A stretch of DNA of 64,000 nt from Calonectria ilicicola (lineage: Eukaryota; Ascomycota; Sordariomycetes; Hypocreales; Nectriaceae), in NCBI GenBank assembly GCA_020809705.1, contig CP085825.1, positions 6,076,001 through 6,140,000 of the forward strand. Reading direction: 5' to 3'. The notes beneath the pieces are model-generated. The model saw nothing but the letters and a program-made list of their open reading frames with translations. It had not been told where the DNA came from and made no database searches. Positions 32,735 to 50,303 of the stretch are shown in pieces (positions within the stretch are counted from its first letter, which is position 1; each line of letters starts with the position of its first letter). The position numbers and the translations under genes were made by a program.

Positions 32735-35700
32735 GGCGGTTTTGATTTACGTAGCGGACTTTCGATTAGGGAGACAAAGCAGACGTCGTCGCAGTGTTTG
32801 TTTCAGTGGCACCACGTCGTGATTTTAGTGGATACTTGAATTCAAATGGGAAGTAAACCTCTCGTGTGGGACTAGAGTTGGGCGAATCAATAAAGCTGAG
32901 TGTGAAAATAGAGACGATCTCGCCATACACAAACCTATTTGTCTCTGTTAGGCATCAGGTCTTGGTTGGGGGTTTTTTTTGTGATGGCAACAGGGGTAAG
33001 CTCACAATTCATGCAGATCAGATCGTGGTTAGGAAAGAAAATCTTGGGTCGATCTGGCAGCAAACGGGGAAAGGGTGGATGCCACCTGACACCGATCTAT
33101 GTGGGAGTTTGACTCAATCAGATGGCTCTCAAGGCAAGTGCATGCCGGGGAATGTCCAGTCCTCGGTGGTGTTGTTCTAGCTTTGAAGAACGAATTCCCT
33201 TAGCTTTTGGAATATCGCTAGGTCGGTGTAGAGAGAAACCGGGCGATGCCAGAAAAAATATCAATTCGAGTAGCATCCACTGTGGAGAAATATGAGTTTG
33301 CCGAGAGATATGGGTGCGGAGTTCCACTCAGTTGCCAGCACCCTCGTCTTGTCAAGTCGACGCGTTTCTGCTCGACTAAGGCGACCTGAGGACGTTTAGG
33401 TCGGTCTTAAGCAGTTAGACGCTCCAAAAGATCGCCAAGGTGGTATCGGAATGGCCGTGGCTAAAGGATTTTAAGCGGCGAGAGAACAGCACTTGTAACT
33501 AAAATGTCTTCAGCGTCTGCCGGGCTCGTTGGGTTTTCTTGACACGATCTCGAGCGAAGACAGGTTTCTTCTAGCTGCTGAGGTGGTTTTGGTGCAAGAT
33601 GGTCGCAAAGATTTCCGCTGAACTGAAAGACATCGGCGAGCAGGGTAATCCACCTGTTGGTCTCTGAGGCCTGGGCCAAGATGCGTCGGATGTCTCGGGG
33701 GATATGAGATCAAGGCAGCATGAGTTTGGTCGAGACACCAGATTGGAAGGTCCGCGATGGAATAGAAGAGTTCAGTCGGCCCACGAGATAAGGCGATAAT
33801 AATCTCGAGGCAGCGGGTTGTTGAGGATAGAAGAGAGCGACAACACGAGAAAGAGCTGGATTTGGAAGCGCAAGCCAAGCGGGTATGACGAGTCAACAGG
33901 CAACCCCAGCGCAAGCAGCCGTGGTTTTTCAAATTTAGAGGGTGACAGGATCAGAAGTGACAATCGGTCGAAGATATGGATGCGAGTGTGAGCAACCGTG
34001 TCCGATATTAAGAACACAAGAACGAGCTCAAATGGTAAGGTTGCGAGACCGGCGGGTGAGGAGATCAGGGTCAGGTTCGAGCGAGGCCCCGCTCCAAAAA
34101 CGTTTTCTCTCTTCTCGCCGTCTCTCGCTGGCAAGCTTCCACTGCCGCACACTGCACTAGGATGAGCGCTCCTCAGTCCGTGGGAAGAATTGGGGAGGCG
34201 ATTGACGATTGATGAATTAGATTGAGAGAACGAGACAGGGGACCATTCGAAAAGCACATATAGCCAGCGGAGCTTGCTTGATGAAAATCACAGGACAGTG
34301 GGGTCAAGGATCAGTCAGTAACAGTGTACTTAGATGATGATAACAGACAGGGTCTTTAGTCTTGCAGGCCAATCCTAGTTGGCGCCGTACTATGTACGAG
34401 CAAGGTGGAGGAGGGAGTGACACTGTCCAATACGTAGCAGCGAAAGCTAGTGGACAAGACACCCCAGTTGTCGTAATGGCAGCAGCTGGACAAGAAGGGA
34501 TACAGCTACTTCTTGGGCGTCGAATGGCTGCGTGAGGAAGTGGCTCAGAGAGGACAAGGGCGAAGTAGGGGAAACGAGAGTGTCTTGAAGGGGTTGGCCA
34601 CACAGTATGAGCTGAGTACAGGACACTAGGGCACTACAGGCCAAGCTTGTCTCAACTCTTTGGATGTGCCTCCCATGGCCCACTCAGCCCGCTGACAGGG
34701 CTCTTCGCCGTACCTCTTCAGAGGGTGTCGTGGATGTGGATGCGGATGTGGAAGGGGGACTACGGTAGGTCCACAGTTAGCCTCCCAGTTTACACGCCCG
34801 ATGCTCCACAGCCAGGGATCGAGAGTGGTTCTGAGCAGGACGGGGCCACGCACATGTGATGGGTCTCAAGAAGATCACGGTCCATAGCTAACTGAGTACT
34901 TCAGGAATAAGAGGCAAAAGCGCAAACCGCCTGACAAAATGACGACGCGAGAGAGTTGCCGTTACGCACGTTGTTGGGAAATGTATGTGCTGCGTCTGCA
35001 GGGCACAGGCAGACAACCAACCCTGTCAGAGTCGTCGGGGGAGGATGTAGTGACTAGGGTTGTGGCAGGGGCAATGGCTGAGAGGGTGGGCCGACGGTGA
35101 ATGTTGTTAAGCCCAATGGTTACGAAAGAAGAAACGAAAAAAAAAAAAAGTAAAGAAACGAAACCTGCTCGTCCAAGACCACGCATGATTGAGAAGGCGG
35201 GCCGCGGGAGGCGAAAACGGGGGCGAAATGGTGAGACAGTGTGCAATGTTTGGCTTGCCATTGTCACCAGCCAGCCAACCAGCAAGGCATCAAGGGCGTC
35301 GGCTGCATCTCTAGACAGTGGGATTGCATCATTTGGCGGGACTTGCTTTTTCTTCTGCGACAGTGGAAGATACGGGACTTTTGAGACGTCCACTGGCCAC
35401 GAGTCTGGAACGAGACAGGCAGCCCCGAAAGGTCTCAGGCATAGGAGATGGCTGATGGGTCTCCGGGGCCCTGTATATTGTACATCAAAATCTGTCCTTG
35501 GTGGGCATGGGACAAAGCTTGGCACCTTGACCAGGTTTCGGGCGGTCATCAAATCGCATTGGAGCCGATTTGGTGCAGAGGTTGCGAACCAGAGTCGCAT
35601 CATGGGGGAAAATGGTGCCCAAGAAAGGAGCCTTCTATGCATCATAGCAAATTGGGGTCCGCGTAAGGGCTCACAGCCAACAACCAACAGCTAGCAAGCA

Positions 35701-38700
35701 AGCAAGCAAGGGAGCTTGGGGAGCCCAGGGAGCAGGTACAAGGCAGGTACTGTATCTCGTATCGTGCATTCTGAGCATGGCAGCGTTGGTCAGTTTTGTT
35801 GTCGCGTTTGTCGAGCAAGACAGGGGATCACGAGCCAATCTGGTGGACGCTCGCAACGTTGTTGTCTCCCGATCTGTTTCCCCCCCTGGTCGGAGAGATG
35901 TACCGATGCTCTCTCATCTCATGCGTCGAGGGCGCTATTGAGCACTGAGCACTAAACACCTAGGCAGGGAGTGATGACGGTCGACCAAGCGTGTGTGTGA
36001 GAGATCTGGCGCTGACGGGCTGAGCCGCTGGGCCTAGGGCATCGGCGTTGAGGCCGACGAGCCCGCCCGCCATGAGGCCATGAAGCGATGGAAGCGTCAC
36101 TGGGGCGATGGGGCATTGCGGCGCTGAGGCGCTTGAAGGACCCAGCGCTGGCTGAGGGTGAGTCGAGGTGCAGCGCCGGTCGTCGACGATGGCTCAAGTT
36201 AGCATCTCACATATGCAGACGAGAGTTGACCATCCGCCAAGCGAGATCTCAGATCATTGCTACAAATGAGTGGCGGCCGCAACAGAGACGGGGGATGAGC
36301 GCTATGCTCTCTGGTGGCTAGGCTCAGGCCGCCAGTAGCTGCGGGCCGGTGTGGATTGACCCAGCGCGACCAGCGCGACCCAGCACTACCCAGCGGGTCC
36401 AGGTGCCTGCCAGTATCCAAGCTCCCCGGAGTTCAGACATGCCGTTGGCCGCAAAACCGCCAATGGCATTCCCGCCTTCAACCGAGCCGACCACGTACAT
36501 AGCTCTCATAGCGTGGACCACACACGCCTCGCCATGCGGGCCGTCCGTGTTGGGGCAGGCACGGGCTTTTCTGCCCCTCCTTGCGTCCCTTACCTAGGGC
36601 ACAGCTCTAGCTCTAGCCATGTCTTGCTTTTCAAGCCCTGCGAATGCTGCCATATCCTGCGGCCTGTCCCCTCCCCCCCATGCTCCCATGCTCCCATACG
36701 CACCTTTCATCCCAGCCCCGACGACCCAGGTACCGGCAGATGCTCAAGTGTTGTGTGACCAGTCACGCGGCACCAAACCCTGGGAGTCTTGGAAGGGGCA
36801 TGCCTCCCCTCTGAGAGGGTCGACTGCCGCTTCGGGCTTGCGAAAGAAAGTTTGCTCCGAAAACAAGCAATGGCGCTTCTCCCGGGATCCCTTGGTCGTG
36901 CCATTCTGACCATGTCGCTCACCTCCACGCTGACGACCCAGTCAGCCAAGACGGCGCGTCGCTGTCGCCCATCCGATGACGGGAGGCCCGGTACCCGGCT
37001 CGGGACAAGTCGAGGGCTACGGTGGCTCTGCTCCTTGCTCCTTGCTGCGCTCAGCTCCGTCGTCCATCGATTTCCCTCTACAGCCATGCTAACCCCAAAG
37101 GGATTCCAGTTCCAAGTGTCCCTCGCTGCACTGCTCTGGAATCGGCATGCTGAAGGGCGGGGACCTTGGCGACGCATGCGCAAGACCCAGGACCAGGACC
37201 AGGTATCCCGAGCAAAACCACCAGGGCCAGTCAATCCCCGGTGACGACTGAGTGCCCACCGGCACACGGCAACTGTTGGGCGGGCAGAGGTTGTCGCATC
37301 GCAAGTGAATAACCACTCCCAAGCCTGGCATGGACAAAAGCACCATGTACTGAAGCTGAAGGAGGGGAGTCTACTATGAGCAAGAGCCAACAGTGTCGAC
37401 CCCTGTCCACACACTTTCATCTTCAATTTACCTCATGCTAGCCCCATAGGCCCTCCATCAGCAGGGAGCGGGAAGCGCACACACACATTTACAAGCACAT
37501 CATCACACGCTAGGCTCCGACGGGCACACACACGCCATGCACAGGCTTGTCTACCTTCGTGGCTGAAAGCTCCCTCGTTGTGTTGGGCCATGTGCTGGAC
37601 CTTGCGGCAGCCACCAAAATCCGATCCATGAACGACTATTTCCCCCATGCTGACCAGATACAGTTATTTTTGCACTGTTCCAAGCCAGCTTGTGATCCAC
37701 ACACGAGGATGATCGACTCAAATATCAAAGCACTGCCCGAGACCTGACCAGAATCGTAATTACCAACCCCCCATCTCCACTTACAACAACACCTTGCTGT
37801 CACTTGCCAACACGTTAGACCGCTAGCTCCATTCCCCAAATCAGAAAGGCTCTTGTCACCACAACGGAAATTTTTTTGGTGCCCTTGTTGTAGCGTTATG
37901 CTCTTCTTTTAGGCCAGTCCCGAACCCACTGGTCTGATTATCTGATTCGACGCCAGAGGACAGGTCAGAAAGCACTGCCCGTCCATCTGTCTCAGGTGGT
38001 TCTGCATTGCACAGAGCTTCTTGGAGGTGAAAAAAAGAAATACCACCAGAGGTCCGTCCGCTCGCGGGGCATCATCTCTTGCATTTTTTTTTTATCTCCA
38101 CTGCCAACCGCCTTGATCCGCCATGTACCCCAGCCTTGAAGACTTGCGTTTCCCAGCTAGATTCGGTGATTACACACATAACAAGACCGTCAGCAGCTTT
38201 TACCACAGCTCCAATAAATGACAGCGCGCAATATTTCCAGCGCATCAGCGCTTTGCACATGTCACTCTCATCATGGTTTTTTCATCCAGCAGGATGAGGC
38301 CACCCTCAGGTGCCCAGAAGCAATTATAGATCCCTCGAGAAAACTACACTAGAGCGAGACTATCTTTCCTCGTTGGCCACAGACCAGGTGTGGGACACCT
38401 ACGGAACGCATTTACCCTCCGTGTCCTTGAGACGAGACGGTCACGAACCCCGCATCATGCGTTTTTGATGTCGCCTCGCCCCTCAAAAAGCAATATTAAG
38501 TGGAAATTCATGTATCTCGCCTCTCGCCCTCTCACGTGGCTTTGGCTCAAGTGCTTTGTCGCTAAAAAGATCGTCTCAGCGCTGACACTGTGTCGACGTC
38601 GCCCGCGTCATCTAGTTCTCGAACAGATCCGACCCCCACGTCCTTCACACTCTCAAAGCTCCGAGCAAGGAAGTCCGACGGACGGCCAAGATGGAAGTAG

Positions 38701-41700
38701 GCTCAATATCGCTCATGTCACCATGCGCCGACCATTTGTTTCTCGCCTGTACCATGACTGGCTAGCATGAATCGCGATCTTCAGTAATGCGCTCCACCCA
38801 CCCGCTGGAGCCACGACTCGACCCTGCTCTCTATTCACGTTTAGGTTTTGGTTTTTATCATGGTGTCCATAATGGGGAAGCAGTGGCCTGCCTTGTGCAT
38901 TATCCCTCCGAGACTATTCATGGCGTCACGTTGCACTGCCAGTATGTGCTTCAACTTGCACGATACCCCCTGCAAGCAACAGGGCAAAGTCGCTAGGGTA
39001 GGAGGGCACTAAGCCAATGCCATGGGTCAACCATGCTCACTCACAGCCACGGCCTCCAAAACAATACCCAACCTATCACTTGCAGGTTCCTTCGTTATCC
39101 TAATTAGGATTCGCCGGCTAGGTTTGCCCAGGCATTTCATACCCCAATGCCCTACCCTGGTCTCGTCACAGTCCTCTTTATCCCTAGGATGATCCACATG
39201 TCCTCGCTATCATATCGACAGATGCAGGGCCATCGAGATCATCCCGTACAATCACCCATTCGTTGCTGGCGTCCCAAGCGGTCGGGAGCTGGCCATTTTC
39301 GATCTTCCCCCAACTAGATCTCCCATTATCGACTAAAGAGGGTGCCCATGTGGATTTAAATTTCTGAGACAAACGTGCTAGTAATGCCGCCGCCACCTTG
39401 ACCGTTTCGTTTTTTTCTTTGTCCTGCACGGCGCCAATCCTCAGCCATGCTCGGTTCCTCTAGTAAATCACACCCGAGTTCGTGGAAACCAAGACATTAG
39501 GCCAATGTCCGGTTTACCGAAATGAAGGTCAAGTGCATATTTTGCCGGTTCTTGCCAACATAGGTCCGCACACGAAGCAAGCATCGAGATCGACGCCAGC
39601 TGCGTGGTAGCGAGACAGGCCAGCCTTCGGCGAGGGGCTTTGGAGCTCCGACCATTGTAGATCCTGGTCCACGAAGACGGGCGGCTTTCCAGCTTAAACA
39701 TCATTCCTCGCTTCCACATTGCCATTCTTGGGCTTGTATCCCTTGTAGCGAGAGCTGTTGGAATCTGCGTGTCATTAGGGCAGAAATTTTCACACTTGTG
39801 TCCTCCCCCATGCTCACCCTCCCCCTCCCTTTAGGTCTTCTTTTTTAAAAACGAATAATTAAAAAAAAAAAAAAAAAATCACATTTTACCCTCACGATTT
39901 CTCTGATTAGCTATGTTTAGTCAAGACTCGGCGCGAATTGGATACCAGTTCCAATGTCCAATGGCCGGGCCATGGTGCTCTTCACGTTGCTCCTTGCAAA
40001 CAAGAAAAGCTCTCAACACGTTTGGTGAATGCACCCCTCCACAGCCTCCGACATGCGCAGCGCCCAATCACATGGCTCAGCTCGTCACTGTCACCGTCAC
40101 ACGGCGCCACACCAGAGCTATAGCTGCAGCATTGACCAGCATTAGTTAGCTTGAGCCAGATCTGGGGCCATGGGCACATTCTGCATGTTGCTGATTCGAA
40201 CACGACCACCTTTCCGTGAGACAGGGTGTCTCTTGTCCCCTCACCGTAGAGAAACAACAAGCCGCCACGGCATCCTGAAAAAATCACTCGGCAGAGGGAC
40301 AGGTGATGAGATTTCTGCAATGGCTGAGACCCATTCGCAAGCGGAGACTTTGGAGTGATCGACAGACACCATCCAAGCCCCAACTCAAACATCAAGTACA
40401 CCAATAGTCTCGGGGCTCGGCGTGTCATCTCACCTGCTGCGACCTACTGACACCCGACATTGTGGTTTTATTTTCAGCCAGGGATGGTTGGTAGTTGGTA
40501 GGAGCTTGAGTGATCTGGGGTAGTACCCAGCTTATGTCCAAAGTTTGTGTTGCATCCCCGGGATAATACTGTGGCTCCAGAAACCCGACATTCAGGCTAC
40601 CCAAAGTCCAGTGTGAAACAACCGTTGCATGGCAACACAGCTCGCTCAAACAGAGCCCGAGAATACCCTTGCGGTGTCATATGTGACCTGTGGCACCCAT
40701 CTTGTGATTTCTTGGCCTCGCATCCTCCACTCCCGTGCTAAACAAGCATGAAGGATCGTCACCAGCGGGCGCTTTTGGTGGGTGGTGGCACAAAAGCGAG
40801 GTCTTACCACGGGGGGTGCCCAACATGATGGCGGAAGATAAACACTCCATATTTGCGTTCCGCGGCCGTTTTCAACGGTCTAGTATGGCATGTGTCGGCT
40901 TTATTGACGAGTAATTCAATTGCGTCTCGCGCGCCACGGGAGGGGCCAAGGCGAAAACGCTGGCAAAAAGCTAAAGTTTTGCGACTACAGAAACTCTTCA
41001 ATGCGCCGTTGTTGAAAAGAGATGTGTCTAAACGCGTGGCTTGAATAGGACATGAACTCGTGTCCAAAGGACAGGATGCATGACGCTGGAAGTGTCTTCC
41101 GCGGTGCCTGTGGCATGCTACTGGCCGCGTCCGCGAAAGGCCTGCATGCGCATCGATGCTCGGTTCCCGCTCCTCGCTCTCAACTGGAGGATTCTTTAGA
41201 GCCCGCAGGCCGCCACTGCAGCTAACCACGTAGGCTGTATGCAAGCACGGCATCAGTGGGTTAAGCCGTGAGTTTTTGCTTTCCTCGGCGGCATGTTCCC
41301 TCTCCAGTCAGGTTCTCGAAGCGTCCCTGAAGGCCACCTCACCCATTCTGTTCGCCCCGTTAGCGGTCGACATGATTCTGCAACTCGACGATGGCTTCCC
41401 GGTCTAGCCGATGGCGCACAGCTCGACGAAGAACTTGCCACATCTGGCCGATGATGCACCTTGGGCGCTTGCTCAACAAGCCGCCCTGCAGATCCTCTTG
41501 CAGACTACACTTTAGAGGGAAGAAAAAAGGTCTTGTTCGATTGACAGCTAACTCAAGCGGCCGAGTGACCCGCCCGCATTCTCCACCAAAAGATGAGCAG
41601 GCAAGGTGTTAGCTAGCTTCAACTTGGCTCTTCCGCGGCTGGCTATGTTTTAGGCATGGCATGGCCGCCGACCCTAACAGATTTGACAACGGACGAGAGG

Positions 41701-42045
41701 CGTCGACACGGACTTGCGCGAGACCCGGTGCACGGCTTCGTGAAAAGCAACAGTGACATTTGTTTCCAAGACTCATCGCCACCAAAGCGTTCAGACAATG
41801 AAATGACCCCGTGCGTGCGAGCTTAAATCATGTGAATTTTTCTTTTTGGAGACTCTGCTATACAAATTTATTTTCTTTACCTCCACCAAAATACAATACC
41901 AATGCCCATTCACCCGCTCGGGTTGACCGAACCCGGACCCATTTCCAAACGTATGTGTAGGACTTATTGTTTGGGTTGCTTTGTCCCACATGAGTCAATC
42001 AATCAGTGCGCCCTCCCAGGCACGGCCATCCTCCCATCTATCTTT
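32735..42045. other. 9.3 kb region without credible protein-coding gene
   Basis: This is the longest gap in the window. Frames above 190 codons exist at 34962-35687 (-), 35101-35694 (+) and 36707-37426 (-), but they overlap on opposite strands, have compositionally odd translations (rich in W, C, R, S) and lack conserved motifs or matching splice signals. Homopolymers occur (A run at 39861-39878, A run near 35139-35150), as do AGCA tetramers (35692-35709) and a CCAGCGCGA direct repeat near 36360-36378. The region could be the extended 5' control region and leader of the DUF2841 gene, the locus of non-coding transcripts, or decayed sequence. No transposon ends or terminal repeats were recognised. 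Confidence 0.5.
35692..35709. repeat. AGCA tetranucleotide repeat, about 4.5 units
   Basis: A short run of AGCAAGCAAGCAAGCA lies in the gene-free 9.3 kb region. No function is apparent. Confidence 0.85.
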
Positions 42046-47465
<5,420 letters not shown>

Positions 47466-48755
47466 TGTCGGTCGGTCGCGCGAGATGTTCGCTGGCCGAG
47501 CGGTCGATTCGGGAGCCAGAGGCGGGCGGATGAAGGAGGAGAGTTAACTAAGAACGGCGCTCACAACATGCTACGACGTAATCCAGGCTCCTGGTGGCGC
47601 GCGCGTCGTGACTGGGTCCAGTCGTCTTGGTGACAGGGCTTGGGGGGACCGCACAGCACGCAGAGTGCCTTAGCTCCCGAGGTCTGGGGTGCTGGGCGCT
47701 GCGCAAGACAACGAGCACGAGATCGGCGAGTTGTCGGATTTGGGCTCGGCACCCAAGCGAAGGAAGATTTTCGCAAAGAAAATTGTAGAATTGAGGGGGG
47801 CCGGCCAAAGCAATATGTCTGCAGCGGTTGTAATTGTAATTGGGCGACCACCCGGCGCTGTCGAGCAGAATCCTGTCGAAGAGCTCAGCGGCTGAATGTT
47901 TTGTAAGCTCAGGCGGTAGTCCGACGAGCTAGCACAAACTGGTGGATATTTGGTAAGCCAAGGTGGGCCTTCCGGTGGGGTCTACGAGCGTTCGCAGCGC
48001 TAACCCGTCCGGCGTTAATGGGAATCTCCGGCTGTGTCGGTCTATGACAAAAGCCGATTTACCCTAAAGATATGCTGTAACGACCAATCTCGGACATTAT
48101 CACAACTGGTATGCGTCGTTTTGTACCGGGGGTTGCGTTCTTCTCACCCGTTGTTGCCTAAATCAAGCCTTCCAGTTCGAGTCGATCGGCGGGAAACTCT
48201 AGGGCTTAGGCAGAACCTTGTTGATGCAGAATGCAAAGCCATGACAACTTACTAATCTAGATGAACAAGGCATGACAGGGAAGAAATGTGACGGAATTGA
48301 AACATGTGCATAACGATCGTGCATGAACTCAGTGGCATTTATCCTCTGTGCTGTGTGGATACAATAGTTTACACAAAATGTAAGCACAACACAATACTTT
48401 TCTGTTCTTTATCATGTACCAGCTTAATCTGCATTAAAAATAAAAAAAAGAGAGAGTTTTCCTGCGTGCATGCAGAATTAAGATATTCATCTAAATAATA
48501 AGAAGGAAAATAAACTAAAATTTTATTCAAATATGTATAGGTTTGTTTATTTTAAATATAATTTTACTCTCAAATTTTTTGATGATTTCCCTAGAACAGC
48601 TAGATGAGTGGCGGCACAAATCTAACCATCAGACCAAGCCGTCAATCAAAGCAATGATTGGTAAACAAATTCACCAGCGACACTGGTGATGCATGTTCCT
48701 AATACGAGACAATACACTTTTTGTCACCCAAAAAACAGGATAAAGCGCAATTCCA
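47466..48755. other. Intergenic region upstream of the ABCC transporter
   Basis: This 1.3 kb holds the promoter of the transporter (to its left, minus strand) and the 3' flank of the hydrolase gene. The stretch 48300-48600 is AT-rich. A TTACTAA motif lies at 48249-48255. No protein-like frame was found. Confidence 0.55.
48249..48255. promoter_or_regulatory. Candidate Yap1/AP-1 response element TTACTAA
   Basis: This is a perfect TTACTAA, the preferred Yap1 site, 784 bp upstream of the transporter start codon. Yeast YCF1 is a known Yap1 target, so the placement is suggestive. A 7-bp motif occurs by chance every ~8 kb on two strands (counting TTAGTAA), so the evidence is weak. Confidence 0.35.
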
Positions 48756-49785
48756 TCAACTAAGAGTCCTTAAAAACTCGGCCACCCGTTCCGCAAGCCA
48801 CTGTTGCGCCTCCGGCTCCTCGACAGCGTGCGATGCTCCCGGAATTAAGCCAGACAAGGAGCTCACCAGAGGACTTGCTTCCTGATATATTTTGATTGAC
48901 ATTGCTTGGTCGCAACGTTCAGGCACGTACTCATCACAGGCCGAAAGGAGAACCAAGACCGGTTTCTGGAATCTCCCCCAGAAGTTTTTGAGCGTCTCAC
49001 TCTCCAAATCGCTCGAGAAGTAGTCATCATCACCGCTATTAGATTATTAGTTCTATAATTTCTTTTTTCTCCTCTCTCCTTTTTTCAAAAAAAAAAAAAA
49101 AAAAAAAAAAATAGAAAGTAAGGCTATTCTTACCCTTTTGCGATAAGGGAATAAAATCTGTAGGCTGATACAGGAGCACCGAACGAAGGAGGAACCATGT
49201 CGTTAGGCATAACATCCTCTCCCCTTCCCTCAGCAATCATTCTTTTTGCAAGTTCGAGATTTGGAGTGGGATCATCCATTACAAGTTCGATGGCGTCTCG
49301 GTCTGAGATACCACCCTGCAGGATGAAGGCATCAACAGGCTCATTCCCGTATTTGGAATAGTTCGTATATTCCATACAATCCTATCACAAGATTTAACAT
49401 CAAAACACTTTGAAACAAAAGTAGTGTGCAATACCTGACAACCGGTTGAGTGACCAAACAAGATGATTTTCTCCTTGCCCAATTTTCGGAGATACTTGAC
49501 AAGGGCAGAAATATCAGCAACATCGTTGGCTAAGCTAGATGTACCAAAGCCAATAAAGGAACTACGCATCCGAAACTCGAATACTGAGTAGTCCAAATCC
49601 TGTGCATTCTCCAAATGCCTCGCTACTGCACGAACCGGAGGTAGAGTGTGTGGACCATCGCTCAAACCACCGATCATCACAAACGCATTGCGAGCTGAAG
49701 CAGGGCCGATCTCGTACGCACACGAGTGCCGGAGCTCGGAGGGGAAGGGATGAACAGTGACAGGAAACGGGCCGGAAAGCGACAT
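48756..49785 (-). CDS. Alpha/beta hydrolase, UPF0613/DUF1749 family
   Basis: Exons 49785-49435, 49381-49134 and 49035-48756 (minus) give 292 residues; the introns are GTATTG...GATAG and GTAAGA...TAATAG, and both restore frame (GHSTGCQ-DCMEYT; LIAKG-GDDDYF). The nucleophile elbow is GHSTGCQ (Ser ~113). A likely acid is Asp in SACDEYVP (~234) and the likely base is His in GASHAVEE (~268), so the triad looks complete. NAFVMIGGLSDGPHT near residue 33 is the usual oxyanion-region start. No signal peptide is seen, so it is probably intracellular. Related fungal proteins are sometimes annotated as siderophore esterases or dolichol-linked hydrolases, but the substrate cannot be deduced. Intron 2 carries a 25-nt homopolymer. 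The gene is divergent from tti1 with 518 bp between start codons. Confidence 0.88.
49087..49111. repeat. 25-nt homopolymer A run (T in the transcript) in an intron
   Basis: The run lies inside intron 2 of the hydrolase gene. In the transcript it is a U25 tract starting about 20 nt after the 5' splice site. Length polymorphism is likely. Confidence 0.9.
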
Positions 49786-50303
49786 TGTGGATCAGTGTTG
49801 CAGCCCTTCTTGGCTGGTTCAGTTGATAATTGTTGTTGCCTGTAAATTACCGCTCGTGATGTTTGTACTTCTCAAAATGGTCTCGAAATAAGAGCTAGAA
49901 ACGAGTGAGAGAAAAGTGGTCAAACCTCAACAAGCGTTGAATTCCAAAGAAACTTGATAGCAACATGATTGGTGCGGGGCGCACAGTGTAAACAAGATAA
50001 TGAAGAGGGGCATCATCTTATGAGGTGGTTGACTCCAAAACAGTGTGCATACCATAAGCACACGGTCATATTTCGCCCCCACATCACAAGTTCAGGTCTG
50101 TTGTCTCAGCTCCACCAAACACCAAATTTAGGAACTACATCCAGAATCTCCGAGACACTTGCTTCCTCGCCACCGCGAAACGCGCACTGCCATCCACATC
50201 TACCCCCAGAGCACCTGTGATCGCTAATTCTGACATGAATACTCGGCAACGCTGAGGGGCAATGAGCTGATAGTTAAACGCGAAGCCTTGGCTTCTGACA
50301 AAG
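49786..50303. other. Shared divergent promoter, hydrolase and tti1
   Basis: This 518 bp is the shortest divergent promoter in the window. No gene fits inside it. Both transcripts must start within it, which may link their expression. Confidence 0.65.

Noticed and set aside
34962..35687. 241-codon minus-strand open frame in the gene-free region (and the overlapping 197-codon plus-strand frame 35101-35694)
   Set aside because: The two frames overlap on opposite strands, both translations have compositionally odd and low-complexity sequence, and neither has a conserved motif or splice-extended neighbours.
36707..37426. 239-codon minus-strand open frame
   Set aside because: Rich in W, C, S and R with no recognisable domain; likely a chance frame in GC-rich intergenic sequence.
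39184..39725. Two adjacent minus-strand frames (81 and 85 codons) that could be exons of a small gene
   Set aside because: The sequences look slightly protein-like (for example EWVIVRDDLDGPASVDM) but no GT-AG pair was found that joins them convincingly, and no family was recognised.
40190..40260. GATTCGAAC-like sequence resembling a tRNA B box on the minus strand
   Set aside because: The flanking bases do not form a T-arm stem and no matching acceptor or anticodon arm could be drawn. Similar B-box-like hits near 24311, 47112 and 55341 also failed.
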